Shown piece by piece: positions 6,874-15,728 of a stretch of 64,000 bases of DNA. Positions within the stretch are counted from its first letter, which is position 1, and the number at the start of each line of letters is the position of its first letter. The stretch is taken from NCBI RefSeq assembly GCF_034661295.1, contig NZ_CP141062.1:682001-746000 (forward strand), given 5' to 3'. The DNA is from Faecalibacter sp. LW9 (lineage in GTDB: Bacteria > Bacteroidota > Bacteroidia > Flavobacteriales > Weeksellaceae). A program made the position numbers and the translations under genes. Below the pieces are notes generated by a model. The model saw nothing but the letters and a program-made list of their open reading frames with translations. It ran no database searches and was not told the DNA's origin.

Positions 6874-8474
6874 TAAGGTGTAGAATTTAAAAGCAATTGT
6901 CGGATTGCTTGATTATTATTTTTAACATCAGATAAAATCCAACGCAATTGTGGATCAATATTTTTTAAACGATCTTCTAAAGTCGTTTTAATTTCTTTAT
7001 TTGGAAATATACCGTGGCCTTTTACTTCCGTTTGATAGTATTTAGGTTCTAAAAAAACAGTTCCAATATGTAGTTTTAGTTTCGAATGGGGTAATTCGTA
7101 TTTTGGCATTAGTCCAGCTACACTACCGTTAGCATCGCCTCCTGTTTCTTCACCTACAAAAAATGCTCTATTGAATCCTTTTAAATTAGATGAAATCAAA
7201 GATGACGCAGAAAACGAACCTCCATTAATGATTACGTACAGATTTCCGGTGTAAGGATGATCAGGTTGATTATTTCTAATGCGACTTAATTGTGGCTTAA
7301 TATAATATCCCGAGTCGTCTTTTCGGGTGATCAAAAGAGACAATAATGATATTGGATAAACTATTGGCCGAGACCATTTAGGGAAAATGGATACAATAGC
7401 ATGTTGAAATGCTGAAGGCTTTACGATGGATTGTTTGGCTAAAAATTCTTCTTGATCAGGTACAAAATAAGAAAACAATTGAAAAGCATCAGCTAATCGT
7501 CCACCACCATTATTTCTTAAATCCAACACCAGATTTTTTACCTTGTGTGTTTTTATCAATTCAAAAATCTTTTGATAATCCTTTGAATAATCGCCATAGC
7601 TAAAAGTACTTACACGGAGCATGGCAAAGGTGCTATCATTAGTTGGAAACGATAATATTCTGGCGTAAGTCTTATTGCTTTTATTGAATGAAAACTCATA
7701 CGATTTCAACGGATTAACTGTTGCAACTTTCTTTGGCATTTGAACCCGAATCGTATCTTTTTTATCGGCTATTTTTTTATTTTCTTCTCCTTTTTTGAAC
7801 GTACGTTTTGCCCAATACGGATATTTTTTTCCCTGATAGGATAATTCGAATAAAACAGAATCCTTGATGGGGTGTTCTAAATTATAATAGTAGGTAAAGA
7901 ATGTACGATTTAGCCGGTTTTGAAAATAAGAAGTATTAAATCCATCACCATAAAATGTATGATGAAATTTATTTAAATAGTAAGCGGGAGCGATTGAATC
8001 AATACTAAGAATAACTGCACCTGGTTTTACCAAAGAATCTTTTGATTTGGTCTGTACCAAATACAAAGAATCATTTTGCCAAAAGGTCGTCAATTGACTC
8101 AATGGTCCAGATGAATCTTTGATGCGTTTTAATTCATGTTTAGGATACCTCGGAAACAAAGGCATCACATCCGTATGACCATGTCGAATTTTACTCACTA
8201 CGGGTTGTAATTTCAAGAAAAATTCGTTGGGTTTCAATGTTTGTTTAATCGTAGCTTTTAAACTATCAAAACGAAAATCAATCATTTCTTGCGAAACATA
8301 CCAATCCAATTTGGGATGATTCTTTTTTAATTTTCGGTGAACAAATTCAATATCTTTTAGTTGTTGTTCAACCGTGAGATCACGTTCCAAATGCGCATTA
8401 TATCGCTCAACTGATAAACAACCAGTTGAAATCAGAATTAAAAATCCCAATACGATATAATGCTTTATTTTCAT
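6873..8474 (-). CDS. S41-family peptidase lipoprotein (copy B)
   Basis: The start is placed at the ATG at 8474, not a longer upstream reading. It gives a lipoprotein signal (MKIKHYIVLGFLILISTGC) and forms an ATGA overlap with the preceding gene. The protein has 533 residues. Family S41 features are LDLRNNGGG, then INGGSFSASSLISS with the likely nucleophile Ser, and VGEETGGDANGSVAG; the LysGly seen in CtpA is absent, as in IRBP/tricorn-like members. The early RHGHTDVMPLFP segment matches its paralogue. Likely a periplasm-facing or surface protease with unknown substrate. It is a tandem duplicate of the upstream gene. Confidence 0.85.
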   Translation of the reverse strand: MKIKHYIVLGFLILISTGCLSVERYNAHLERDLTVEQQLKDIEFVHRKLKKNHPKLDWYVSQEMIDFRFDSLKATIKQTLKPNEFFLKLQPVVSKIRHGHTDVMPLFPRYPKHELKRIKDSSGPLSQLTTFWQNDSLYLVQTKSKDSLVKPGAVILSIDSIAPAYYLNKFHHTFYGDGFNTSYFQNRLNRTFFTYYYNLEHPIKDSVLFELSYQGKKYPYWAKRTFKKGEENKKIADKKDTIRVQMPKKVATVNPLKSYEFSFNKSNKTYARILSFPTNDSTFAMLRVSTFSYGDYSKDYQKIFELIKTHKVKNLVLDLRNNGGGRLADAFQLFSYFVPDQEEFLAKQSIVKPSAFQHAIVSIFPKWSRPIVYPISLLSLLITRKDDSGYYIKPQLSRIRNNQPDHPYTGNLYVIINGGSFSASSLISSNLKGFNRAFFVGEETGGDANGSVAGLMPKYELPHSKLKLHIGTVFLEPKYYQTEVKGHGIFPNKEIKTTLEDRLKNIDPQLRWILSDVKNNNQAIRQLLLNSTP

Positions 8475-10105
8475 TGTTTTTTCTTCTTTATATCTTCTAA
8501 AATCCAATCCAATTGAGGATCATGTTCTTGCATAAAATCTGAGAAATGATAGGGTATTTCCTGATGAGGGAACACTCCTCTCCCTTTCAATTCTCGTGTT
8601 TGATTCGGTTGAAAGACCATTTGAGGAATTAGAATTTTTATTTTCGAATGGGGAAGTTTATAATCTTCTGAATAACCTGCCACTGTTCCATTATAATCTC
8701 CTCCAGTTTCTTCACCTACAAAAATAGCTTTACCTTCAGCATATAATGCAGACGAAATTAAACTGGCTGCAGAATAACTTTTCCCACTCGTTAGTACATA
8801 CAAATTCCCTTCATAACGGTTCTTATCTTTGAAAAGAAAATTTTTCTTACGACCATCATTATAATAATATGCGCCATCCATTTTCGTTGTACGAAAAAAT
8901 GACTCCGTTGATTTATAAACAATTAAAGGTAAGAAAATTGTATGTAAAAATGGATTTGGTTTACGATAAAATCGAGAAAATAAAGTCCATTTCGATTTCA
9001 CTTTTAACAAGGGATCAATCACCATTTGAGGCTCGCTCTTCGTTGTCAAATAAGCAAACAGATGATTGATATCTTCGGGATATCCTCCACTATTCTCTCT
9101 TAAATCTAAGATTAAATTTTTTGTACCTAGTCTTTGTATAGAATCAAAAATATGATCATACGCTTTCTTATGACTGCCTAAAGTAAATGAATTGATGTCG
9201 AGTACCACAATTGTTGAATCTTGTGGATTAGGAAAATACAAGGCACGATTGTATCTCTTTTTCACTCGATCAAAAGCATAGTATTTATTGATTTTACGTT
9301 TTAATTGTAGACTATCTTTTACTTTTAATCGTTCCGCTTTCGTTAATTTACTTTTTTCAATTTTCAGACGATCTTTAACAGACTGAATCGTATCTTTTTT
9401 AGAAATAAGGGTGTCTTTTTTCTTTTTATCTTTTTTTAATTCACGATATAAAACATGGTGAAAAACAGAATCATTCTGCTGCAAGGTCAATACAACAGAA
9501 TCCCTCACTTTCAGCTTGCGATCGACATAATTGATGAAATAAGATGCATTATAATTTTGATTCAACACTTTTGTATACCCGTCACCTGCACGAACATTTG
9601 GATTCTTTTGAATAAAATCTTGATAAGAATATCCATCAATAGCTAAGAGTTCTGAATGGACCAATAAAGTGGAATCTTTCGTATAATTTTCATCCAAAAA
9701 AATACGATTTTCAGCATTTTTAAAGGCTAATAATTTCAAGGGATTCTTCGAACCTTTATACTTTTTTTTGGCCTCTTTTGTTAACTTGTAATCAAGAGAC
9801 GAAACATACGTATGCCCATGCCCAAAACTAGAAACAACCTGCATCAAATGCATGGCAAAATCATTGGGAACCATCGGCTGAGTAATGGTCGATTTAAAAC
9901 TATCCAAACGGAATTTTATCACCTCTTCGGGATAGTACCACTCCAAATTCACATGTTTTTTCAGCAATTTATTCGTAGTAAAATCCACATCTTTTCTTAA
10001 CGCTTCTACACTTAAAGGTTGATCCAAATGTTGATTGAATTTTTCTTTCGATACACATGAAAATGTACCACATACAAGCAATAAAAGTCCAAAATATTTA
10101 TTCAT
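8471..10105 (-). CDS. S41-family peptidase lipoprotein (copy A)
   Basis: 544 residues with a lipoprotein signal (LLLLVCGTFSC). S41 core: LDLRENSGGYPEDI, then TSGKSYSAASLISSAL with the probable catalytic Ser, and VGEETGGDYNGTVAGY. It aligns along its length with the next gene (both begin with a KFNQHL/RYNAHL segment, then a D-F/E-F-x-x-N/H-K-L helix, and share GHGHT/RHGHT). It differs by a Lys-rich insertion around residues 225-270 (KKDKKKKDTLISKKDTIQ). Gene order and overlap point to local duplication. The substrate is unknown. Confidence 0.85.
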   Translation of the reverse strand: MNKYFGLLLLVCGTFSCVSKEKFNQHLDQPLSVEALRKDVDFTTNKLLKKHVNLEWYYPEEVIKFRLDSFKSTITQPMVPNDFAMHLMQVVSSFGHGHTYVSSLDYKLTKEAKKKYKGSKNPLKLLAFKNAENRIFLDENYTKDSTLLVHSELLAIDGYSYQDFIQKNPNVRAGDGYTKVLNQNYNASYFINYVDRKLKVRDSVVLTLQQNDSVFHHVLYRELKKDKKKKDTLISKKDTIQSVKDRLKIEKSKLTKAERLKVKDSLQLKRKINKYYAFDRVKKRYNRALYFPNPQDSTIVVLDINSFTLGSHKKAYDHIFDSIQRLGTKNLILDLRENSGGYPEDINHLFAYLTTKSEPQMVIDPLLKVKSKWTLFSRFYRKPNPFLHTIFLPLIVYKSTESFFRTTKMDGAYYYNDGRKKNFLFKDKNRYEGNLYVLTSGKSYSAASLISSALYAEGKAIFVGEETGGDYNGTVAGYSEDYKLPHSKIKILIPQMVFQPNQTRELKGRGVFPHQEIPYHFSDFMQEHDPQLDWILEDIKKKKQ

Positions 10106-10145
10106 AGGGTGATTTATCAGTAGAGACGCTAATAATTAAAAAAGG

Positions 10146-10979
10146 TTACTTTTTGGTTGAATTTAATTTGTATTTATAGGTATAGTCCATTTTTATCGTT
10201 AAACCATCTTTTTCCATGGTCATTTTCATTGGTCCTTCGAACGACGAGTCATAGATGTTGTTATCCTTCACCGAAACTTTCATCTGCCCCATAACTTTAT
10301 ACGTATCTATGCTTATCACTAATCCGTCTAAATTTTGCTTTTTTTGATCTGAAAATAACAATACATCAAAATATGCCCAATCGTTTTCTAGATTTTTTAA
10401 AGTATATTTTACGACGAAATCCATCACATAATTTTTTCCATTTTCTAATGGAATATCCGTACTAAATGGTAGGGAATGACTTTGACCAATAGTAAAAGTT
10501 TCTGTAGGATATTTCGTTAAACTTTCAAAACTTTTTAATATTCCTGAGAATACATCTTTATATTGTGCTGGACCAACATACTCAAATTTTTCACGTCCTT
10601 TATCATTTGAAATTCCTTTTAATTTTACTTCATACAGCCCTTTAAGTTCGTCTGAATTATAAGGAATGGGCTGATTGTTCATTTTAAGGCTCATATCAAT
10701 TTTCGTATAAGTCACTTCAAATGGAACATCTTTATTTGGTAATTGATCGAAGGATTGGGTCTGAATATCAAAAGAAGAAAGGGTATGTGAAGTCGTTTCT
10801 TTTTCTATTCCTTCAATTTCAATAGGTGAAGCTATTTGCATTTTTAATTCCAAATCAGAATTCATTTTCATCTTATAAATGCTATTAGGGGCTAATGTCC
10901 CTTTGAATTGAAACGTATCTTGCGCAAATGATGAGATGGATAATAAACTAAATAATAGGGTTGTTTTTAAACTTTTCAT
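10146..10979 (-). CDS. Secreted protein of unknown function (277 aa)
   Basis: Signal peptide MKSLKTTLLFSLLSISSFAQ, then an all-beta-looking protein built of alternating polar/hydrophobic strands (YKMKMNSDLELKM, YKVMGQMKVSV, MTMEKDGLTIKMDYTYKYK). It resembles the DUF6263-type secreted proteins of Bacteroidota, but this is a weak impression. It begins 4 bases after the HD-hydrolase stop and precedes the S41 pair by 40 bases, so it is likely co-transcribed with both. Confidence 0.7.
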   Translation of the reverse strand: MKSLKTTLLFSLLSISSFAQDTFQFKGTLAPNSIYKMKMNSDLELKMQIASPIEIEGIEKETTSHTLSSFDIQTQSFDQLPNKDVPFEVTYTKIDMSLKMNNQPIPYNSDELKGLYEVKLKGISNDKGREKFEYVGPAQYKDVFSGILKSFESLTKYPTETFTIGQSHSLPFSTDIPLENGKNYVMDFVVKYTLKNLENDWAYFDVLLFSDQKKQNLDGLVISIDTYKVMGQMKVSVKDNNIYDSSFEGPMKMTMEKDGLTIKMDYTYKYKLNSTKK

Positions 10980-10983
10980 AGCC

Positions 10984-11586
10984 TTATGGTTTTACTTCTG
11001 AATAAAATTGTTGGATAAAATTTTCCATGTACACATGTCTTTCTTGGGCGATGACTTTTCCTGTTTCCGTATTCATCAAATCCTTTAATTTGAATAATTT
11101 GTCATAAAAATGTTGAACGCTGGAAGCATTTTTACTTTGATCAAAGGGATGATATAATGTATTTCCTGTACTTCCTCCATAGGCAAAGCATCGCGCTATC
11201 CCTACAGCTCCAATTGCATCTAAACGATCCGCATCTTGTACAATCATCGCTTCGATGGAAGTTGGTTGATTGCCTTTGCTAAACGATACTTGAGAAACAA
11301 TCTCATTTACGCGTGCTATAATTGCTGCATCTAAATTCAAGGATTGTAAATACGATGTGATCATTTCTTCGGATTGGTCAATACCGCCATGCAATTTATA
11401 ATCTCCTATATCATGTACCCATGCGGCAAATTCGACTAAAAAAGCATCTGCATTTTCGTGCACTAAAATCTTTTTAGCATTGGTTACCACCCGTTCAATG
11501 TGGAAATAATCATGACCGGTACCTTCGTCCAAAAATATTTTTTTGATGTACGCTTGTACTTGAGCAAGGATTTCTGATTTATTCAT
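10984..11586 (-). CDS. HD-domain phosphohydrolase
   Basis: 200 residues, cytosolic. The HD metal-binding set is complete: His29 in HDYFHIERV, His-Asp in AAWVHDIGDYK (near 58), and Asp in VQDADRLDAIG (near 117). The order and the closing YDKLFKLKDLMNTETGK are typical of the YedJ/YpgQ group, which hydrolyse nucleotides or other phosphoesters. The substrate cannot be read from sequence. The start overlaps the end of the nucleotidase-like gene by 8 bases, so the two are translationally coupled. Confidence 0.88.
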   Translation of the reverse strand: MNKSEILAQVQAYIKKIFLDEGTGHDYFHIERVVTNAKKILVHENADAFLVEFAAWVHDIGDYKLHGGIDQSEEMITSYLQSLNLDAAIIARVNEIVSQVSFSKGNQPTSIEAMIVQDADRLDAIGAVGIARCFAYGGSTGNTLYHPFDQSKNASSVQHFYDKLFKLKDLMNTETGKVIAQERHVYMENFIQQFYSEVKP

Positions 11587-12994
11587 TCTTAATTATTATT
11601 CTGTTTTCGTATGGAGGATTAATGATCTGATGTTTTATAATATAATGTTTTAATGCCTCATAATCGGATATCGATTGATTATGATCAGCGGATACAACAA
11701 CACTTTCGTATTGATTTAATTTGCTAAAATTATAATCGTTTAAAACTAAGGTATAAATTTTATCGGGGTTTATCCCTTCCATTACTAATTCTTTTGTTTT
11801 AGGCTCCCAGATATATTTTGAACCTGAAAGCTGAACTAACTTAGGTTTCTCCGCTGTAAGATATCCGTAGATGAAGTTCTTAAAATCCACACCTTTAATC
11901 TTTACAACAACCATTTTATTTCCATAAGGCAATAAAGTTCGCGCTTTTTCATACGTAAAATCTCCTTTCTCTACGGATTTTCGAATACCACTCCCGTCAA
12001 TAAGAGCCAAATCAGTTTGATAGTAATCTCTCATAGCATCTGTAATCAAATTTCCAGCTCGAGATTCTTTTATTAAACTTTCAAATGCATCCAAATCCAC
12101 GTGAAGCGTTCCTAATTTTTCATGCAATAATAATTCTACACGTTGACGTTCTTGATTTTCTATCGCCTGCAGTTCAGGATTTCTTAGAATGGAATGATCC
12201 AACGGAATGATTTCAATCAATGGTCGTTTTTGCTTGGATAAAATAACTTTTGCTACCGAACTCATATTTCCAGCAGTTGCAATAATGGGACGATGATTTT
12301 GATAATGAATTTGGGTATGATATTCTTCTAATTCTTCGGTTAAAATCAAATCGATCGATGGAAAATACTGTAATAATTTTTTGTTTTTTTCTAAATCCAT
12401 CTGAGTCACGGCAACAATAATATCCACCAATTTTAAATCGATTTGGTTAAGCACCCGTGCTGTAGAAGCATACACATCTTCTTGTAGAACCCTCGGATCC
12501 TTTTTGGTCGTTTCCATTTGATCAGTCAATCCAATCATCAAGATTCGTAATCCATTTTTGTTGATTAGGACATGTGTAGGTAAATCAAATAACGGTTGAT
12601 TCAGCCCATGGATAAGATTGGAAGTAAAAAATTGCCCTTTGGATTCTTTGAGCAAAGATTGTAGATGGTCTAAACCATAATCAAATTCATGTTGTCCAAA
12701 GTTATAATAGTCTACAGGAATTAGATTGAATGCTGGAATCATATGCTTTCCATGATAAATTCCACCATACAAAACACCACCGACAAAATCTCCACCATGA
12801 ATGGTAATGGTAGCTGGATAATCCTCTTTTGCTTGATCGACTACAGTTTTTAATCGTGCTACTCCACCTCGTGTTCCTTCCACATCATCCAAGGGATAAA
12901 GTTGATGAGCATCCGTAAAATAAAGTAATTGTAACGATTGAGAAAAAGCAAAAATTGGAAACAAAACCACAAATAATAGCCTATAATTTTTCAT
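11579..12994 (-). CDS. 5'-nucleotidase-like secreted protein with altered active site
   Basis: 471 residues with a signal peptide ending FAFSQ. It has both domains of the UshA/5'-nucleotidase family: an N-terminal metallophosphatase fold (TDAHQLYP, HGGDFVGG) and a C-terminal 5_nucleotid_C domain (ESRAGNLITDAM, IDGSGIR, LLPYGNKMVVVKI). Several metal ligands are changed: GNHE is GQHE, the mid-domain THxG is TQMD, and the GHxH motif is replaced by EELEEYH. Activity is therefore doubtful. It is first in the six-gene minus-strand run, and its ATG directly abuts the T run of a terminator hairpin. Confidence 0.85.
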   Translation of the reverse strand: MKNYRLLFVVLFPIFAFSQSLQLLYFTDAHQLYPLDDVEGTRGGVARLKTVVDQAKEDYPATITIHGGDFVGGVLYGGIYHGKHMIPAFNLIPVDYYNFGQHEFDYGLDHLQSLLKESKGQFFTSNLIHGLNQPLFDLPTHVLINKNGLRILMIGLTDQMETTKKDPRVLQEDVYASTARVLNQIDLKLVDIIVAVTQMDLEKNKKLLQYFPSIDLILTEELEEYHTQIHYQNHRPIIATAGNMSSVAKVILSKQKRPLIEIIPLDHSILRNPELQAIENQERQRVELLLHEKLGTLHVDLDAFESLIKESRAGNLITDAMRDYYQTDLALIDGSGIRKSVEKGDFTYEKARTLLPYGNKMVVVKIKGVDFKNFIYGYLTAEKPKLVQLSGSKYIWEPKTKELVMEGINPDKIYTLVLNDYNFSKLNQYESVVVSADHNQSISDYEALKHYIIKHQIINPPYENRIIIKNE

Positions 12995-13030
12995 AAAAAA
13001 ACTTCAACAGCTAAAGCTATTGAAGTTTTT
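12995..13030 (-). terminator. Terminator hairpin after the subtilisin gene, abutting the next start codon
   Basis: An 11-bp stem (12997-13007 with 13020-13030) encloses a 12-base loop, and on the minus strand it is followed by seven Ts that run straight into the ATG at 12994. It should end the subtilisin transcript, and might act as an attenuator for the following genes. Confidence 0.75.
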
Positions 13031-13052
13031 AGAAATATCTTTTAAAATCAGA

Positions 13053-15113
13053 TTATTGTTTTACAATTTTTTGAGTCTTTGTTCCTTTATCGGTAACCAC
13101 ATTTAAAATATAAACTCCACTTGATAAAGAAGATACATCAACTGTTTCTTTTTTCGATGTAGAAATTAATTTTCCTGTTAAATCAATTAAATCTACTTTC
13201 TGAATTTTATCTTGCGTTTTAATGTTCACCACATCTTTAGCCACCGTTGGATAAACTGAAATTTTAGATTTCACCACTTCTGATGTAGATAACACTTCTG
13301 CATTAGCTCCAGTAATTAATAATGTATAATTTTGATCCGCAGCTACGCCTTCATCATTTACTAATGTTCCTTTGTTTGAAACTACTACACGATAATTGCG
13401 TCCCGCTACTGGGTTTTTAATTAAAACTTGCTCAATATTATCCACCGTATTGTCTCCTTTAACAGCTGCTCCTGTTGGATTAGATAATTCCAATTTCCAT
13501 GGATAATAAACTTCATTGGTTTCAGTATCAATCACACGTAAGTCAAAATCATTCACAAGTTTGGATGAAGTATCATTCATTGTATTTAATGTTCCTGATG
13601 TTAATTCAGCAGCAGGATCAATCCAAGAAATTGTAACTTTTAAATCTTCTCCTTCACGAGCTGAAATTACTTTTTCATCATTTACACCAGAAACTTTTAC
13701 TTTACGCTCTAACGTATCTTCATTATTATGAGTGGATAATACGACTTCAGCAGCTTTTAAGCCATCAAGAACTCCCCATCCGTACCAGTTGTCTGGACCT
13801 TCATAATTTCCAGCTTCCATCGCAGTATGCGTTAAGATGGCTTTTACTTCATCCGCAAAGAAATAGAACTCGTTATCATTTGTTAATAAACGCTTTAGTT
13901 GCGTTAAAGATCCAATTGTCCCTGTTACTTTAGGAGCAGAGTATGATGTTCCACTACCTCTTGTATACGTATTCACTGAAGCAGTATTCGTACTTGAAAC
14001 GGTTGGTGCAATAACTAATGTACCTACAGCAGCTAAATCAGGTTTAATTGCTCCATCTTTACGAGGTCCTGCACTACTATAACTTGAACGTGTAATTTCT
14101 GCCGTATTTGCAAACTTATAGGTTGTAGCATCTGTAGGTAAATCAATTGCTCCTACAACGATTATGTTTTTAGCCAACGATCCATTTCCTATACAATAAG
14201 CTCCTATTGCACAGTTTGCATCAGGCACGATATCTCCCTCCTCAAAAGGCACATATCCTGAAGCACTCCAACGGTATTTATTATCATTTGGTCCTGGTAC
14301 TGTACCATAATAGTTCCCAGCTGATTTTACTATAGCGAATTTTGGATCAGCATATACAATTTCATCTATGGCTTGATCATTAGACTGGTATGCTCCCGCT
14401 AAGGTTTGCGAAGAGCTTGTCATGATAGTTGTATTGACACTATAATAATACCCTGCCCCTCGTGATCCAGATGCATTATATGACCATCCATTGTTCACCC
14501 CATACGAGTGATTGGAAATATACTCACCATATTCTAAAATCTTCGTAAAACGATTTCCATTCGACGTATCAGCAAATCCAGCATGCTTAACAATGGCTTT
14601 AGGCAAAACACCTTTGGCTGCATTTGGGATTGTAAAAACCCTACTACCCCCTTCCGCGATAATAAACCCAGCCACTGAAGTCGCGTGATCACTAAGTCCC
14701 TGAGCACCATTCTCTAAATCAATTACACGAAATTGTCCCGTATTATCTAGATCTTTAAATTCATTATGATTAGGTAAAACTTTTCCACCATCGAAAATCG
14801 CAATGCTCATATTTTCACCATTCAATGCAAAACCTCCAACAGCACCTGCTTGTAATTGTTCAATATTAGAAGCATTATTTGCACGAAAATCATCAGATTG
14901 CACAATCGCAATATGATCATTGGAAATTTCAGTAATGACATCTCTTTTTTCATGTAAAAAAGAGGATCCACCTTTCATTTGGATGGCATCAATAAACGCA
15001 TTTTTATTGGCCGTTTCCGTATTAAATTTTTCTTTAAGTCGTTCAGTAGTTTGAGCGTTAACTCCTCCATAAACCAGAGTAATTAAAGCTAAAGAAAGTA
15101 ATTTTTTCTTCAT
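13053..15113 (-). CDS. Subtilisin-like S8 serine peptidase with T9SS sorting domain
   Basis: 686 residues. A signal peptide ends GVNAQ (residue 21), then comes a propeptide-like stretch to about 90. The S8 triad is visible: Asp near 108 (AIFDGGKV), His near 142 (DHATSVAG) and Ser near 390 (GTSYSAPKVTG). A beta-sandwich follows, then a type A type IX secretion C-terminal domain over the last ~70 residues (YPTVAKDVVNI, VDLIDLTGKLI, LSSGVYILNVVTDKG, KIVKQ). It is thus a secreted or surface protease. A small lipoprotein gene lies 30 bases upstream on the same strand and shares a motif with its mature N-terminus. Confidence 0.93.
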   Translation of the reverse strand: MKKKLLSLALITLVYGGVNAQTTERLKEKFNTETANKNAFIDAIQMKGGSSFLHEKRDVITEISNDHIAIVQSDDFRANNASNIEQLQAGAVGGFALNGENMSIAIFDGGKVLPNHNEFKDLDNTGQFRVIDLENGAQGLSDHATSVAGFIIAEGGSRVFTIPNAAKGVLPKAIVKHAGFADTSNGNRFTKILEYGEYISNHSYGVNNGWSYNASGSRGAGYYYSVNTTIMTSSSQTLAGAYQSNDQAIDEIVYADPKFAIVKSAGNYYGTVPGPNDNKYRWSASGYVPFEEGDIVPDANCAIGAYCIGNGSLAKNIIVVGAIDLPTDATTYKFANTAEITRSSYSSAGPRKDGAIKPDLAAVGTLVIAPTVSSTNTASVNTYTRGSGTSYSAPKVTGTIGSLTQLKRLLTNDNEFYFFADEVKAILTHTAMEAGNYEGPDNWYGWGVLDGLKAAEVVLSTHNNEDTLERKVKVSGVNDEKVISAREGEDLKVTISWIDPAAELTSGTLNTMNDTSSKLVNDFDLRVIDTETNEVYYPWKLELSNPTGAAVKGDNTVDNIEQVLIKNPVAGRNYRVVVSNKGTLVNDEGVAADQNYTLLITGANAEVLSTSEVVKSKISVYPTVAKDVVNIKTQDKIQKVDLIDLTGKLISTSKKETVDVSSLSSGVYILNVVTDKGTKTQKIVKQ

Positions 15114-15143
15114 GTAAATTCGTATAATGTTAATTGTAAAAAG

Positions 15144-15425
15144 TTATTTATTCTCTAATTGATTAAAAACAGGCGCATCATCATCAAATCCAGATAAATT
15201 CTTTTTATTACGCAAAGAATCTTCAACCAATCCTAAGCTGTCAAATTTCTTTTTATTCGCCTCACTTTGCGCATTAAATTTTTCTTTTAGTTTATTTTTC
15301 TTAGCTTCCATTAATGAATCAACGGACGCATTCTTTGAATTTTCATTCATCGGCTGATTTTTTTGTTGACATCCCATAATTAAGCTGAATAGAAAAACAA
15401 AACGGATGGATATAAACCTGTTCAT
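15144..15425 (-). CDS. Small lipoprotein upstream of the subtilisin
   Basis: 93 residues with a lipoprotein signal (FLFSLIMGCQQ, Cys19). The mature part is short, charged and helical (SLMEAKKNKLKEKF, EANKKKFDSLGL) and likely coiled. Residues 45-62 closely resemble residues 25-42 of the adjacent subtilisin (LKEKFN shared, then ANKxxF). Same strand, 30-base gap, so probably one transcript. Function unknown; a propeptide mimic or protease partner is speculation. Confidence 0.7.
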   Translation of the reverse strand: MNRFISIRFVFLFSLIMGCQQKNQPMNENSKNASVDSLMEAKKNKLKEKFNAQSEANKKKFDSLGLVEDSLRNKKNLSGFDDDAPVFNQLENK

Positions 15426-15670
15426 TTTATTTTTATTGAATAAAATTTAAAGTAATAAAATTAATAAAACATTTTTGTTTTTAAGTTAAAAATATCCAAT
15501 TTTTACCATCAAAATAACTTTTTTTAACATGATATAATTATCAATTTCGAAATAAATAAATTCAAATTTAAACAGTCACAATAAATCATAAACATTATTT
15601 GTTTTTTAAGGATTGAATGGAAATTATCATTCAAATGAATGGACTTAAAAATTTTATCAAATAAAATGCT

Positions 15671-15678
15671 TATCTTTG
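15671..15678 (+). promoter_or_regulatory. -7 promoter box TATCTTTG for rpsP
   Basis: TATCTTTG matches TAnnTTTG; transcription would start near 15684, leaving a leader of about 45 bases before the rpsP ATG. Confidence 0.6.
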
Positions 15679-15728
15679 CACCTCAAATTTGTAAAACGGG
15701 ACGAGTTCCCATAATAATTAGTTATACT

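Noticed and set aside
8475-8507. Upstream start for S41 copy B (adds MDFRRYKEEKT)
   Set aside because: It would push the lipoprotein signal away from the N-terminus and lengthen the overlap; the ATG at 8474 gives an ATGA junction and a proper signal.
15639-15728. Upstream start for rpsP
   Set aside because: The extension covers the TATCTTTG promoter box and is not part of S16 proteins.
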